A stretch of 53,431 nt of DNA from an uncultured Clostridium sp. (lineage in GTDB: Bacteria > Bacillota > Clostridia > Clostridiales > Clostridiaceae): the NCBI RefSeq assembly GCF_947039605.1, contig NZ_CAMQZG010000025.1, positions 1 through 53,431 on the forward strand, given 5' to 3'. The position numbers and the translations under genes were made by a program. This document shows positions 1 through 9,258 of this stretch, one piece after another. Numbering within the stretch: position 1 is the stretch's first letter; each line of letters begins with the position of its first letter. The notes under the pieces were generated by a model. The model saw only the letters and a list, made by a program, of their open reading frames with translations, was not told the origin of the DNA and ran no database searches.

Positions 1-963
1 TTTTATGAGGATGTTGTACCAAACTATGATCAGCAATATACTGCAAGAAAAGATGTTTATACAACTACTGAAAACTTAGAGAAGTTTTTTAAAAATAAAA
101 AATTAGAGTTAAATGATGTATTATATTTTGATGTAGAGACTGATGATTATGTAGTTCCAGAGCTTGAAGTGAATGAGTTTTTAATTATTCATAGTAATGA
201 TAATGAAAAGCAGACAGCTCTTGGAAGATTTGATGGAAAGAAAATAGCTCCATTACGTTATAAGAATAGTTATAATATTATGGGGATTTCTCCAAGAAAT
301 GTTGGGCAAAAGTTTATGCTTGAGTGTCTTAGTGTTGAGGCTAAACTTGCACCACTTGTAATTGTTAAGGGGCCAGCTGGTACTGCTAAAACTTTATTCT
401 CTTTAGCTGTTGGTCTTCAAAAGATTTTAGAGGAGCAAAGTAGTGAGTATAGAAGGATTTTAGTTTGCAGACCTAATGTTACTATGGATGAAGATATAGG
501 TTTTTTACCAGGTTCAGAGCAAGAAAAAATAGCTCCATTTATGAGACCTATATATGATAATTTAGAGATATTAATAGATTCTGATGAGGATTCTAGATAT
601 TCTAATGAACTTGAGTTAAATGATAAAATAGAAGAGTTATTTGAGCGTAGGATTATCACTACAGAGGCTGTAGCATATCTTAGAGGACGTAGTATTGTGA
701 AGTCTTGGGTTATTATAGATGAAGCTCAGAATTTAACTCCAAAGCAGGTTAAGTCAATTATTACAAGAGCTGGTGAAGGTTCTAAGATAATTTTAATTGG
801 TGACCCAGAGCAAATAGATCAGGCTTTCCTAGATAGTAGAAGCAATGGTTTGTGTTATGCTTCTGAAAAAATGAAAGGAAGCCCTTTATGTTATCAGGTG
901 ACACTTGATTATGATGAATGTGAGAGAAGTGATTTAGCTTACGAAGCTTCAAAAAGATTATAA
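1..963 (+). CDS. PhoH family ATPase, 5'-truncated by window edge
   Basis: The reading frame is open from base 1, so this is the last 321 codons of a gene that begins upstream. An internal GTG at 169 could be mistaken for the start, but coding continues before it. Codons 124-131 give a Walker A loop GPAGTAKT, and codons 236-241 a Walker B strand ending IDE followed by AQN. This is the PhoH-type P-loop NTPase core. In the longer PhoH2/YlaK-like proteins this core follows an N-terminal PIN ribonuclease domain. The visible N-terminal part (FDVETDDY near codons 43-50) would fit the linker after such a domain, but the PIN domain itself lies outside the window. The likely role is RNA remodelling or RNA decay in the cytoplasm. 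The family call is solid. The PIN fusion is inference. Confidence 0.88.
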   Translation, partial: FYEDVVPNYDQQYTARKDVYTTTENLEKFFKNKKLELNDVLYFDVETDDYVVPELEVNEFLIIHSNDNEKQTALGRFDGKKIAPLRYKNSYNIMGISPRNVGQKFMLECLSVEAKLAPLVIVKGPAGTAKTLFSLAVGLQKILEEQSSEYRRILVCRPNVTMDEDIGFLPGSEQEKIAPFMRPIYDNLEILIDSDEDSRYSNELELNDKIEELFERRIITTEAVAYLRGRSIVKSWVIIDEAQNLTPKQVKSIITRAGEGSKIILIGDPEQIDQAFLDSRSNGLCYASEKMKGSPLCYQVTLDYDECERSDLAYEASKRL

Positions 964-997
964 GAAATATAGACTCATAAAATTATATACAGATAAG

Positions 998-1033
998 AAG
1001 ATTAAAGTAGTTGATACTTTAGTCTTTTTTTAG
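998..1033 (+). terminator. Intrinsic terminator after the PhoH gene
   Basis: A 12-bp inverted repeat (AAGATTAAAGTA / TACTTTAGTCTT, with one G-T pair) around a 5-nt loop is followed by a run of seven T. It ends the upstream transcription unit. Confidence 0.85.
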
Positions 1034-1195
1034 TTTTTTTCTATGAATATAAACAATTTGTTATGACTAAAATAAAATATACCCATATTTTTACAATATA
1101 AAAAGGTTTTTATTAAGGAAATAGAGAACTTAATGGAAGTAGCTATATTTTAAAAATTTATACTCAACTAAATATTTTTAAAAAGGGAGATGAAT

Positions 1196-4100
1196 ATGGA
1201 GTCAAATCTTGAACAATTATTAGAAGGACAGCAACTACTTAAAGATAAAATTAATGCTGCGTTAATTGAGTCGGCAAAATTAAATTTGGATATATTAAAA
1301 TTAGCAAATCAAAAACAAGAACTCGAACAAGAAGAAAAACAAAAGAGAGAGCAATGGGAAGAACAAAAGGAAGTGAAAAATACTTTTGTTCCGGTAGATA
1401 GGATAGAAACTAATATTAGTAGAATATATCATTTATTAAATGATGATTCAAAATCATTAAGTGGTGAGCAAAGAAAAAATCTATTTAGGTGTAGAGCAGA
1501 TCTGATTTCACTGCGAACTCAAAGAAATTTACTTTTGCAAAAAAGTGAGGAGTTTGTAAATAAAGTAGAACAGTCGACCTCAAGAATTACTAAAATTGAA
1601 AGGTCAGAAGTTTTAAAAGTTTCTAAAACATTAGAAACTACAGATGTGATAAATTCTCCTCAAGTAAGCAGGCATGAAGATAAAAGCAAAATAAAAAATA
1701 ATGAGTCATTTATAGAAACTTTAAAAAATGAAATAAAACCTCAAATTGTTAATAATGAAAAGATAACTAGTAATGAAGAAAATTCTAAAAATACTAATGA
1801 AAATAAAATATTAGAAAGTGTTATAGCTGATAATATCAAAAAAATGAATAGAGTAGATACAACTAAGAAAATAGAACCTGTTAAAAAGAAGGGTGTGAAG
1901 AAGCGTGAGAAAAGTGCGGTAGTAAAGAAGATAGAAGCAAACCTTGGTTTGTATTTTATGATTGCTATTGGAACTTTACTTTGTTTATTTGGAGTTTCAG
2001 TATTTGGGAAATATGTTTATTTAAATATGCTTGGAAACGTTGAAAAAGGAATGATAATGTATGTAGTATCAGTACTAGTATTACTTACAGGGCAATTATT
2101 CTTAAAGAAGGTCAAAGATATTGTTATTGTAAAAGAATCGATTGTAGGGCTCGGACTTGGGCTATTATATTTAACTACACTTGTGAATTTTTTGGTGCTT
2201 GATAATATTAGTTATATTGTCACTCACTGTTTATTAATTCTTATATCTTTATATGCCTTATATTTAAGTCGTAACAGTACTTTTGATGTTATTAGGATAG
2301 TTGGTATGATTGGTATTTATATTGCATTAATCCCTATTTCAGAGCCGACTATTGGAAGCTCACTTTATATTCTTTTACTTGGGTACTTCTTTACAGTTCT
2401 AAATATACTTGTGCCACTTAAAAATACTAAGTATTTTGAATTGCTTAATATAATAGCAATTATTGCATTTAGTATTTTAGTAAATATATATACTTCTATT
2501 TTGGTAGTAAATATATTAAATTCTGTAATTGCGATTGGTTTAACTTTATATATATATTATAAAAGTGAAGTTAAATCACCTGAACTGTATTTATTTTCAT
2601 TTGCTGCAAATATTATAGTTCTTAGTGATATAGTTAATCATTCAGAAGTATTGTCAATCTTAATTACGGTAGTAGTATTATGCTATCTTCCTTTATTAAA
2701 TGATATTGCAGATGAGAAAAAACAAATTACTTATAAAACTATCGCACTTGTAATAAGCACAATATTATTATGTACTTGTGTGAAGAATAGCTCATTATTT
2801 ATAATATTATTGAATGTAGTATATTTTGCTAATATTTACTATTCGTCATTAGTTAAAAATGTTTATGAACACAAATTTGAATTTATATTACTTATAAGTT
2901 TTAATACTATATTACTTGTAAGTAATTCATTATCAATTATATATTTAATATCTGGGTTAATACCTACTTTATATACACTATCTAGATGTAATTATAAAAA
3001 AGAGATTAATTATATAGTAGCAATTATACTTGAGATATTGTCATTTAGAATTTATTTTGATGCTTTTGATGTAAGTAATGAGTTTACTGTTGATATGATT
3101 ATAATTGTATATTCTATAGCTGCAATGCTATATAATTTTGTTTTATTTAAAGAACAGAAGGTAAGAAAAATAAATATGTTAGTATTCTTCTTATTCTCAA
3201 TGATTTTATTTAGAAGTATAATATTTGTTTCAATAGTACTAATGATATTTGTAGCTCTTTTATTTAAAAGGAAAATTCAAAATAATATGAGTTTATATAT
3301 TACAATGATTTCAATTATAAAATTATCATATGTATCTTATTATTCAATTGAAAGTAATTATATCTTAATATTATTTATGATTACAGTATTCTTAGCGGTG
3401 ATATATATGTATAAATTCTATAGTGACTTCCCTAGACAAAATGTATTTATAGTATCATTAATAACATTTGGAGTTGTTAGTTTTGTAATTAAGAGCCCAA
3501 TATTAATAGTTATATTAATACTTGCGATTTTAGGAGTATTTTATAAAAGAGAAAAATCATTATTAGATGTTTTGAATTTAGGTGTTGTAGCATTCTTTGT
3601 TATGACTGCAAGTTATGAAAATTCATATATGATTTATATATTATTATTTGCATTATATATAACTATAAGTCTTTTAAAATGGAGTAAGATTGAATTCTTT
3701 AATATTAGTTATTATGTATTCTTTACACTCATCATTCAGATGGTTCTTAGGACATCTGATAAATGGTTTATATTAATAGTTATAGCTATTAATATATTAG
3801 TAGCTCAACCTGTTTTAAAGAATATTAGAAAGCATTTTAAGACTGGTTCCTATGCTTATAGTGTATTCTCATTAATTGGACTTATTATATTTGGATTTAT
3901 TTTTAAAGATACTATAATATTGTGTGGTTTAACTCTATATTATTTAGGGTGTTTAATAGTTTGTAGTGAAGAGGATTCAGAATCTATATCTATAATTTTA
4001 TTAGTAGCTTCTTGTGTATTAGCATTTAATGCATCAGGGTATATCATACCAATAATTTTAATATGTATTTTAAATTATAAAAAAATAATTATTCAAAAAA

Positions 4101-4591
4101 ATATAGATCCTTTTATAATAATATTGCTAATTATATCTATGCTAAAATGTATTGGCTATAAAAATCCAATTATATTTGTTTTAGCTACAGTAATTATTTG
4201 TATATCAAGATATATAAGTAGTATAAAAGATTTAAATGTTTATAAAGAATATAAGCAGATTAAATTCACTATATATACACTTATTGGTATACTAGCAATA
4301 ATAATTAGAGTATTTGTTTATGTATATCTATTAAATAACGTTATTGGAACATTTATATATGCTATAGTTTCTGGTTTTGTTATTATTTTAATAGGTTTTT
4401 ATGTTGATGTGGCCTGGTTTAGGAAACTAGGGCTTGGCTCTGCTATGGCAACTTGTGGTTCTATATTAATCTTTATAAATGGTATGGACACAATTCAAAA
4501 AACTTTTGTTTGTTGTGGTGTAGGGGTTACCTGTATTATAATTGCTATAGTATATTCTAAACTAGAAAAGAAATATATAAAGCAAATTTAG
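1196..4591 (+). CDS. Very large polytopic membrane protein, DUF2339-like
   Basis: The protein has about 1,132 residues. An earlier in-frame ATG at 1190 directly abuts the GGGAG ribosome binding site (1185-1189), so the ATG at 1196, six bases downstream of it, is the better start. Residues 1-60 are Glu/Lys/Gln-rich and predicted coiled coil. Residues 60-240 are a charged, Lys/Asn-rich cytoplasmic linker ending in a basic patch. The rest, from about residue 250, is almost continuous hydrophobic helices, probably more than 25 spans, ending in a short basic tail. A coiled-coil N-terminus followed by a glycine-containing first membrane segment (LGLYFMIAIGTLL) matches the plan of DUF2339 proteins, whose function is unknown. 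No catalytic motif is visible. It appears monocistronic. Confidence 0.75.
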   Translation: MESNLEQLLEGQQLLKDKINAALIESAKLNLDILKLANQKQELEQEEKQKREQWEEQKEVKNTFVPVDRIETNISRIYHLLNDDSKSLSGEQRKNLFRCRADLISLRTQRNLLLQKSEEFVNKVEQSTSRITKIERSEVLKVSKTLETTDVINSPQVSRHEDKSKIKNNESFIETLKNEIKPQIVNNEKITSNEENSKNTNENKILESVIADNIKKMNRVDTTKKIEPVKKKGVKKREKSAVVKKIEANLGLYFMIAIGTLLCLFGVSVFGKYVYLNMLGNVEKGMIMYVVSVLVLLTGQLFLKKVKDIVIVKESIVGLGLGLLYLTTLVNFLVLDNISYIVTHCLLILISLYALYLSRNSTFDVIRIVGMIGIYIALIPISEPTIGSSLYILLLGYFFTVLNILVPLKNTKYFELLNIIAIIAFSILVNIYTSILVVNILNSVIAIGLTLYIYYKSEVKSPELYLFSFAANIIVLSDIVNHSEVLSILITVVVLCYLPLLNDIADEKKQITYKTIALVISTILLCTCVKNSSLFIILLNVVYFANIYYSSLVKNVYEHKFEFILLISFNTILLVSNSLSIIYLISGLIPTLYTLSRCNYKKEINYIVAIILEILSFRIYFDAFDVSNEFTVDMIIIVYSIAAMLYNFVLFKEQKVRKINMLVFFLFSMILFRSIIFVSIVLMIFVALLFKRKIQNNMSLYITMISIIKLSYVSYYSIESNYILILFMITVFLAVIYMYKFYSDFPRQNVFIVSLITFGVVSFVIKSPILIVILILAILGVFYKREKSLLDVLNLGVVAFFVMTASYENSYMIYILLFALYITISLLKWSKIEFFNISYYVFFTLIIQMVLRTSDKWFILIVIAINILVAQPVLKNIRKHFKTGSYAYSVFSLIGLIIFGFIFKDTIILCGLTLYYLGCLIVCSEEDSESISIILLVASCVLAFNASGYIIPIILICILNYKKIIIQKNIDPFIIILLIISMLKCIGYKNPIIFVLATVIICISRYISSIKDLNVYKEYKQIKFTIYTLIGILAIIIRVFVYVYLLNNVIGTFIYAIVSGFVIILIGFYVDVAWFRKLGLGSAMATCGSILIFINGMDTIQKTFVCCGVGVTCIIIAIVYSKLEKKYIKQI

Positions 4592-4636
4592 TTGTAGTAA
4601 AAAAGAAGAGATTTAGCTTTGTAAATATAAAATGTT

Positions 4637-4680
4637 AAACACCTAGCAATAAGTTATTAACTTGTTGTTGGGTGTTTTTA
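4637..4680 (+). terminator. Intrinsic terminator
   Basis: AACACC-tagcaataag / cttgttgttgg-GTGTT forms a long imperfect stem followed by TTTTT. It separates the large membrane protein gene from the M50-like gene. Confidence 0.8.
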
Positions 4681-4691
4681 CAGTAAATATA

Positions 4692-4700
4692 TGATATAAT
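4692..4700 (+). promoter_or_regulatory. Extended -10 promoter for the M50-like gene
   Basis: TGATATAAT is a consensus extended -10 element (TGnTATAAT) lying just after the terminator and 28 bases before the TTG start. The -35 region is poor, as is common with extended -10 promoters. Confidence 0.55.
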
Positions 4701-4728
4701 TATAATAATAATTAGGAGGTGTAATTTA

Positions 4729-5367
4729 TTGGGTAGTTATCTATTGAAAATGTTTTTAATGATACCAGCGATACTTATAGCATTTACAGCTAAGGAGTAT
4801 ATAAGAGCTAGAGTAGCATATAATTTAGGGGATAAATCACAGAAGTTACAGGGCAGAATGACATTAGATCCATTCGCACATATAGATATAATTGGTTTTG
4901 TACTTATCGTATTAACAGGGTTTGGTTGGTCAAAACCATCTCAGATAAATAGATATGCATTTAAGAAGCCTAAAGAAGATAGTATAAAGGTTAGTTTAGC
5001 AGCCTTTTCATCTTATTTAATAGTAGCTTTTATAGCTACATTACTTGCAGGTATTATTATTTTATCAGGTTTTGCAGGAAATGAAGTTGGAAGTATACTT
5101 CTTTTAGTCTTACAAGTAACTGCTAGTGTTAATATAAGTCTTTTTGCATTTAATATTATACCTATGCCAGGTTTAGAGATGCATACATTACTTGTAGAAT
5201 TTGCACCAAGTACTGCTTATAAAATAAGTGCTTTTACAGCGCAGTATCAACTATATATTTTACTTGCAATAGTATTTTTAGCACAATATATTTTAGTAGT
5301 ACCAGTTCATTTAGTAACATCTGGTATGGATAAAATAGTACTATTAATACTTAGTATATTTTTCTAA
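4729..5367 (+). CDS. Site-2-protease (M50) family membrane protein, zinc motif lost
   Basis: The protein has 212 residues with four to five hydrophobic spans. It starts at TTG, 8 bases after a strong AGGAGGT. The frame matches the short M50B family: YNLGDKSQKLQGRMTLDP, then HIDIIGF, then GFGWSKP follow the first segment exactly as in YwhC-like site-2 proteases. Where active members carry HEFAH-type HExxH, this protein reads KEYIR (codons 22-26), so both histidine ligands are missing. The third ligand motif, usually PxPPLDG, reads PMPGLEMH. This is clear from the sequence. It is therefore probably a non-proteolytic relative. Its own promoter and terminator argue against a decaying pseudogene, and the frame is intact. 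The substrate or partner is unknown. Confidence 0.8.
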   Translation: MGSYLLKMFLMIPAILIAFTAKEYIRARVAYNLGDKSQKLQGRMTLDPFAHIDIIGFVLIVLTGFGWSKPSQINRYAFKKPKEDSIKVSLAAFSSYLIVAFIATLLAGIIILSGFAGNEVGSILLLVLQVTASVNISLFAFNIIPMPGLEMHTLLVEFAPSTAYKISAFTAQYQLYILLAIVFLAQYILVVPVHLVTSGMDKIVLLILSIFF

Positions 5368-5370
5368 TAA

Positions 5371-5399
5371 AAAAGAGTGGAAAATCCACTCTTTTTTTG
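5371..5399. terminator. Bidirectional terminator between convergent genes
   Basis: AAAGAGTGGA / TCCACTCTTT with flanking A and T runs serves both the M50-like gene and the minus-strand Ppx-like gene. Confidence 0.85.
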
Positions 5400-5403
5400 T
5401 TTT

Positions 5404-6915
5404 CTATAATTTAGTTATAAAGAAATCTCTTCTATAAAGTTCTTTAAAAGCATGTTTAGCTCTTAGTGCTTCTTGAATTTCTAAATCTATATTTTTATCG
5501 GATTTAATAATAAGTTCTACTGATGTTTCTGTTAAATTTAAATCTACAAATTCTACAGTTGATGCTAAACTTCTGTCTAGACCTTCTGCAATTCTTATGA
5601 TAATTCCAATGTACTCTATATATTTTGCATCTAATTTATTTATTAAAGAAGAATACTTTGCAACTGGTACAGTAAAATGGTTATTTCTATGTAGTGCTGA
5701 AGCAAAAGCACTCATTAATAATTCTTTGTGACTTAATCCATTTATAGGTGAGTTTAAAATAATATAAAATGAATGTAAGTGATGATTATAATATCTTATA
5801 CTTATCCCTGAGTCATGAAGTAATGAGGCTGTCTTTAAAATACGTTTAAATTTATTTGAGTCAAGTTTATGAATTGGCATTAACGTATCAAATAATTTTT
5901 GTGATAGTGAGTAAACTTGCTGTGCATGTTTAACATCAATATTTAAAGAGTCCATAACACCTGTAAGACTAGAGTCTAAAATATCTTTCTTTGATTCTAA
6001 GTTAGTTTCTAGATGATCAAATACAAGACCTTCTCTTAGTCCATTTCCACAAATTTCGATATCATGAGTATCAGTATATGTTGCAATTAACTTTAAAATT
6101 GAAGCTGATGCTAAAATGGTAGGTACAGCTTTTGCTGGTAATCCTGAAATTTGTTTTCTATGTTCTAAATCTTTACTTTTAAGCAAATTATAAATTTCTT
6201 TTACATCATGTAATTCAAAGTTATAACCATGAGATACATGAATTGGGTAATGTTTTTTAGCTCTATCTATTTTTCCAAGTGAGATTATAGAATCTCCCAT
6301 TCCAATAATTGAATCAAATTTTATTTCTGTTAACCATTCATGTTTAGTTAATTCGTCATTTATATAAGTTTTTAAATTAGCTAATGTCGCAAAATCAATA
6401 TTGTGGTTTAAATCAAATTTATTTGAAATATCTACAAATCCAAATGGTAAAAATGCTTTTTCTTTTATTATATTATCTTCTATAAAAGCCATATTTATAG
6501 AATGGGCATTTATATCTAAAAGAAGTGATTTTTCTATAAACATAGAGTTACTTGCACCAAGATAAGTGTAATATAAATCTTCTTCATTTGATAATATTCT
6601 AAATTCTGTATCAAGAACCTCTGAAAGTTTTTTTCTAAAATTCATTTGACTATCAGATTTTCTTACTTCCTCAGAGGCAACAAATATTATATCTGTAGCA
6701 CCTGCATTTAAACACATATTTTTAAAAATATTTAGTATTGAGATAGTTTTATCCATTTTTTCGCTTGATATCTCACAACAAGATATTGCATCTGAACCAA
6801 AAGTTATATATTCCTTTAATTCATCTATTATTTTAAAATATCCTTTTTCACTAGTTGAAGCGAGTAGCATGTCTATTGACTCAGCTCCAATATCTATAAT
6901 ACCTACTTTATTCAT
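5404..6915 (-). CDS. Ppx/GppA-like protein with HD-type C-terminal domain
   Basis: The protein has 503 residues. A TTG 27 bases upstream keeps the frame open, but the ATG at 6915 lies 8 bases from a GAAAGGA ribosome binding site and gives the normal family N-terminus MNKVGIIDIG. The N-terminal half is the actin-like ASKHA fold of exopolyphosphatase/pppGpp phosphohydrolases. It has phosphate loop 1 (DIGAES), and SNEEDLYYTYLG retains the catalytic-glutamate region. The second phosphate loop, normally DIGGGS, reads DINAHS. The C-terminal half has an HD-like helical domain (LLHDSG near residue 370). In the family this protein would cleave polyphosphate or pppGpp in the cytoplasm. The damaged second loop makes activity uncertain. 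It is transcribed opposite to its neighbours. Confidence 0.82.
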   Translation of the reverse strand: MNKVGIIDIGAESIDMLLASTSEKGYFKIIDELKEYITFGSDAISCCEISSEKMDKTISILNIFKNMCLNAGATDIIFVASEEVRKSDSQMNFRKKLSEVLDTEFRILSNEEDLYYTYLGASNSMFIEKSLLLDINAHSINMAFIEDNIIKEKAFLPFGFVDISNKFDLNHNIDFATLANLKTYINDELTKHEWLTEIKFDSIIGMGDSIISLGKIDRAKKHYPIHVSHGYNFELHDVKEIYNLLKSKDLEHRKQISGLPAKAVPTILASASILKLIATYTDTHDIEICGNGLREGLVFDHLETNLESKKDILDSSLTGVMDSLNIDVKHAQQVYSLSQKLFDTLMPIHKLDSNKFKRILKTASLLHDSGISIRYYNHHLHSFYIILNSPINGLSHKELLMSAFASALHRNNHFTVPVAKYSSLINKLDAKYIEYIGIIIRIAEGLDRSLASTVEFVDLNLTETSVELIIKSDKNIDLEIQEALRAKHAFKELYRRDFFITKL

Positions 6916-7015
6916 AATAATAATCCTTTCAAAATTAAACAAGATAGTTATATCTTAATTAAAAATTACTTATTTTTCAAGTTTTCAAATATTAATTTTT
7001 TAATAAGATAATATA

Positions 7016-7045
7016 TTGACATAACTGATTTTTATTTGTTATAAT
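7016..7045 (+). promoter_or_regulatory. Sigma-A promoter of argS
   Basis: TTGACA (7016-7021) and TATAAT (7040-7045) are both perfect consensus hexamers, with 18-bp spacing. Transcription would start near 7052, just before the T-box leader. Confidence 0.85.
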
Positions 7046-7070
7046 TACGAGTAAAATGAATATTAAAAAT

Positions 7071-7297
7071 CTTTGAAGAGGGAAGTAACTTAAATGAGAT
7101 CTTAAAGCGAGTAGGAGTAGAGTGTGAGTCCTAAGGAATAGTTTGAGTGAAGAGAGCCTATGAGATATATACCATATATATTTATGGTATGTCGTTTAAA
7201 AAGCGTTAATTTACAAAGTGGATGTTACATCAAGTAGAGTGGTACCGCGGATTATATTCGTCTCTTATTTTAAGAAAATAAGAAGGCGTTTTTTTAT
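7071..7297 (+). promoter_or_regulatory. T-box leader controlling argS
   Basis: The hallmark T-box sequence AGAGTGGTACCGCGG lies at 7236-7250. It is followed by a terminator hairpin (7259-7297: CTTATTTT / AAAATAAG plus the outer CG/GCG, then seven T). The roughly 160 bases before the T-box contain purine-rich Stem I-like sequence. By family knowledge, uncharged tRNA-Arg binding would favour the antiterminator and allow argS expression. I could not assign the specifier codon with confidence by eye. The 406 bases between the Ppx-like gene and argS are explained by this leader and its promoter. Confidence 0.92.
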
Positions 7298-7321
7298 TAC
7301 CAAAAAATAGGAGGATTTAGT

Positions 7322-9013
7322 ATGAATAATAAAAATATTATAGCAAGTAGATTAAAAGAACTTGTAGATTTAGACATTGAAAAAATAGAAAGTTTAGTTG
7401 AGGTTCCTGCTAAAAGTGATATGGGGGATTTTGCATTTCCTTGTTTCCAGTTGTCAAAAGTTATGAGAAAAGCTCCTAATATGATAGCTGCTGATTTAGC
7501 ACAGAGCATCAATACGGAAGGCTTTGAAAAAGTTGAGGCACTTGGACCTTACTTAAACTTCTTCTTAGATAAATCAGCATTTAATAAAGTTGTTATAGAA
7601 AAAGTTTTATCAGATGGTGATAATTATGGTTCAGGTACAGAGGGTGAAAATAAAACTATTTTAGTTGAATTCTCATCACCAAATATTGCAAAGCCATTCC
7701 ATGTTGGACATTTATTTACAACAGCTATAGGAAATTCATTATATAAAACATTTAAGTTTGATGGATATAATCCAACTAGAATCAATCACTTAGGTGATTG
7801 GGGAACTCAATTTGGTAAGCTTATATATGCTTATAAAAACTGGGGAGATGAAAAAGCTTTAGAGGAAGATCCAATCAAAGAATTATTAAGAATATATGTT
7901 AAATTCTATTATGAAGCTAAAGAAAATCCAGAGCTTGATGATGAAGGTAGAATGCACTTTAAAAGACTTGAAGATGGTTGCGAGGAAGAAACAGCTTTAT
8001 GGAATAGATTTAAAAACTTATCATTAAAAGAGTTTAATAAAATTTATGATATTTTAGGTGTAGATTTTGATTCATGGGCTGGGGAAAGTTTTTATAATGA
8101 TAAAATGAATGATGTTGTTGCATTCTTAGAAGATAAAAAAATCCTTGAAGAGAGTAATGGTGCAAAAGTTGTAATGCTTGATGAATATAATATGCCTCCA
8201 TGTCTTGTAGTTAAGTCAGATGGAGCATCTATATATGCAACAAGAGATTTAGCTGCTGCTAGATATAGAAAAGAGCACTATGATTTTGATAAATGTATAT
8301 ATGTAGTTGGAAAAGACCAAATACTTCACTTTAAGCAAGTATTTAAAACATTAGAACTTGCTGGTCAAGAGTGGGCTAAAGATTGTATACACATACCATT
8401 TGGTGTTGTTAAGTTTGCTGATAAAAAGCTTTCAACAAGAAAAGGGGATGTTATTCTTTTAGAAGACCTATTAAATGGTGCTATTGAGAATGCACAAAAA
8501 CTTATAGAAGAAAAAAATCCAACACTTGCAAATAAAGAAGAGACTGCTAAAAAGATAGGTATTGGTGCAATAATATTCACATACCTTAAAAATACAAGAG
8601 AAAAAGATATTACATTCAACTGGGAAGAAATGCTTAGTTTTGATGGTGAAACAGCACCTTATGTACAATATGCTTATGCAAGAGCTAATAGTATAATAAA
8701 AAGAGCTGGTGATAACTTAGCTACTCCAGACTTTAGTAAGTTAACAACTAAAGAAGAATTTGAATTAAGTAAAACATTAGAGGACTTCCATAAAGTTATC
8801 TTATTAGCAATAGATAAACTTGAGCCTTCTGTTATAACAAGATACGCACTAGATGTTGCTAAAGCTTTTAATAAATTCTATAATGCTCATACAGTTATAA
8901 ATGTTGAGGATGAAGGACTTAAAAGTGCTAGAGTTGCTCTTATAAAAGCATCTGCACAAGTAATTAAAAATGCACTTGGTTTAATAGCAGTAGATGTTGT
9001 TGAAGAAATGTAA
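7322..9013 (+). CDS. argS: Arginine--tRNA ligase
   Basis: This class I aminoacyl-tRNA synthetase charges tRNA-Arg with arginine in the cytoplasm. It has 563 residues, normal for the family. The N-terminal additional domain (about 1-110) is followed by the HIGH-type motif HVGH at 127-130 within [14 protein letters not shown]. The KMSKS-equivalent KLSTRKG lies near 369-375, and the helical anticodon-binding (DALR) domain is at the C-terminus. It starts at ATG, 7 bases after AGGAGG. It is a single-gene unit under the T-box leader and closed by a bidirectional terminator. Confidence 0.97.
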   Translation: MNNKNIIASRLKELVDLDIEKIESLVEVPAKSDMGDFAFPCFQLSKVMRKAPNMIAADLAQSINTEGFEKVEALGPYLNFFLDKSAFNKVVIEKVLSDGDNYGSGTEGENKTILVEFSSPNIAKPFHVGHLFTTAIGNSLYKTFKFDGYNPTRINHLGDWGTQFGKLIYAYKNWGDEKALEEDPIKELLRIYVKFYYEAKENPELDDEGRMHFKRLEDGCEEETALWNRFKNLSLKEFNKIYDILGVDFDSWAGESFYNDKMNDVVAFLEDKKILEESNGAKVVMLDEYNMPPCLVVKSDGASIYATRDLAAARYRKEHYDFDKCIYVVGKDQILHFKQVFKTLELAGQEWAKDCIHIPFGVVKFADKKLSTRKGDVILLEDLLNGAIENAQKLIEEKNPTLANKEETAKKIGIGAIIFTYLKNTREKDITFNWEEMLSFDGETAPYVQYAYARANSIIKRAGDNLATPDFSKLTTKEEFELSKTLEDFHKVILLAIDKLEPSVITRYALDVAKAFNKFYNAHTVINVEDEGLKSARVALIKASAQVIKNALGLIAVDVVEEM

Positions 9014-9025
9014 TTAGATAAATAA

Positions 9026-9057
9026 AAAACTCTCAGGAATTTTTCCTGAGAGTTTTT
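9026..9057. terminator. Bidirectional terminator between argS and the feo operon
   Basis: AAAACTCTCAGGA / TCCTGAGAGTTTT is a near-perfect stem with A and T flanks, suited to both converging units. Confidence 0.88.
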
Positions 9058-9058
9058 A

Positions 9059-9241
9059 TTATTTATCTTTATTATCTTTTTTCATAGTTAAAGGTGCATT
9101 GTGATTACAACTTCCTTCTTTTGGACATTTAGCAGAACAACTTCCACTACAACTACATGACCCTTTTGCAGATTTTTTTATGCTTTTAAATAAAATATAC
9201 ACAACAGCGATTATTATTAAAGCAGTTATTATTATTTGCAT
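9059..9241 (-). CDS. FeoB-associated Cys-rich membrane protein
   Basis: This is a 60-residue protein with a single N-terminal membrane helix (about residues 2-19), a basic stretch, then a cysteine cluster CSCSGSCSAKC and one more Cys before a charged tail. This matches the small family regularly found after feoB in Firmicutes. Its role in ferrous iron uptake is unproven, and metal binding by the cysteines is inference. It starts at ATG behind AAAGGAG and is the last gene of the minus-strand feoA-feoB operon, 17 bases after feoB. Confidence 0.88.
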   Translation of the reverse strand: MQIIITALIIIAVVYILFKSIKKSAKGSCSCSGSCSAKCPKEGSCNHNAPLTMKKDNKDK

Positions 9242-9258
9242 ATATACATCTCCTTTAT

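Noticed and set aside
169-963. PhoH gene starting at the GTG at 169
   Set aside because: The frame stays open to base 1 with normal codon use, and there is no ribosome binding site before 169. The gene begins outside the window.
5404-6942. Upstream TTG start (6942) for the Ppx-like gene
   Set aside because: There is no ribosome binding site. The GAAAGGA lies just before the ATG at 6915, which also gives the family's normal N-terminus.
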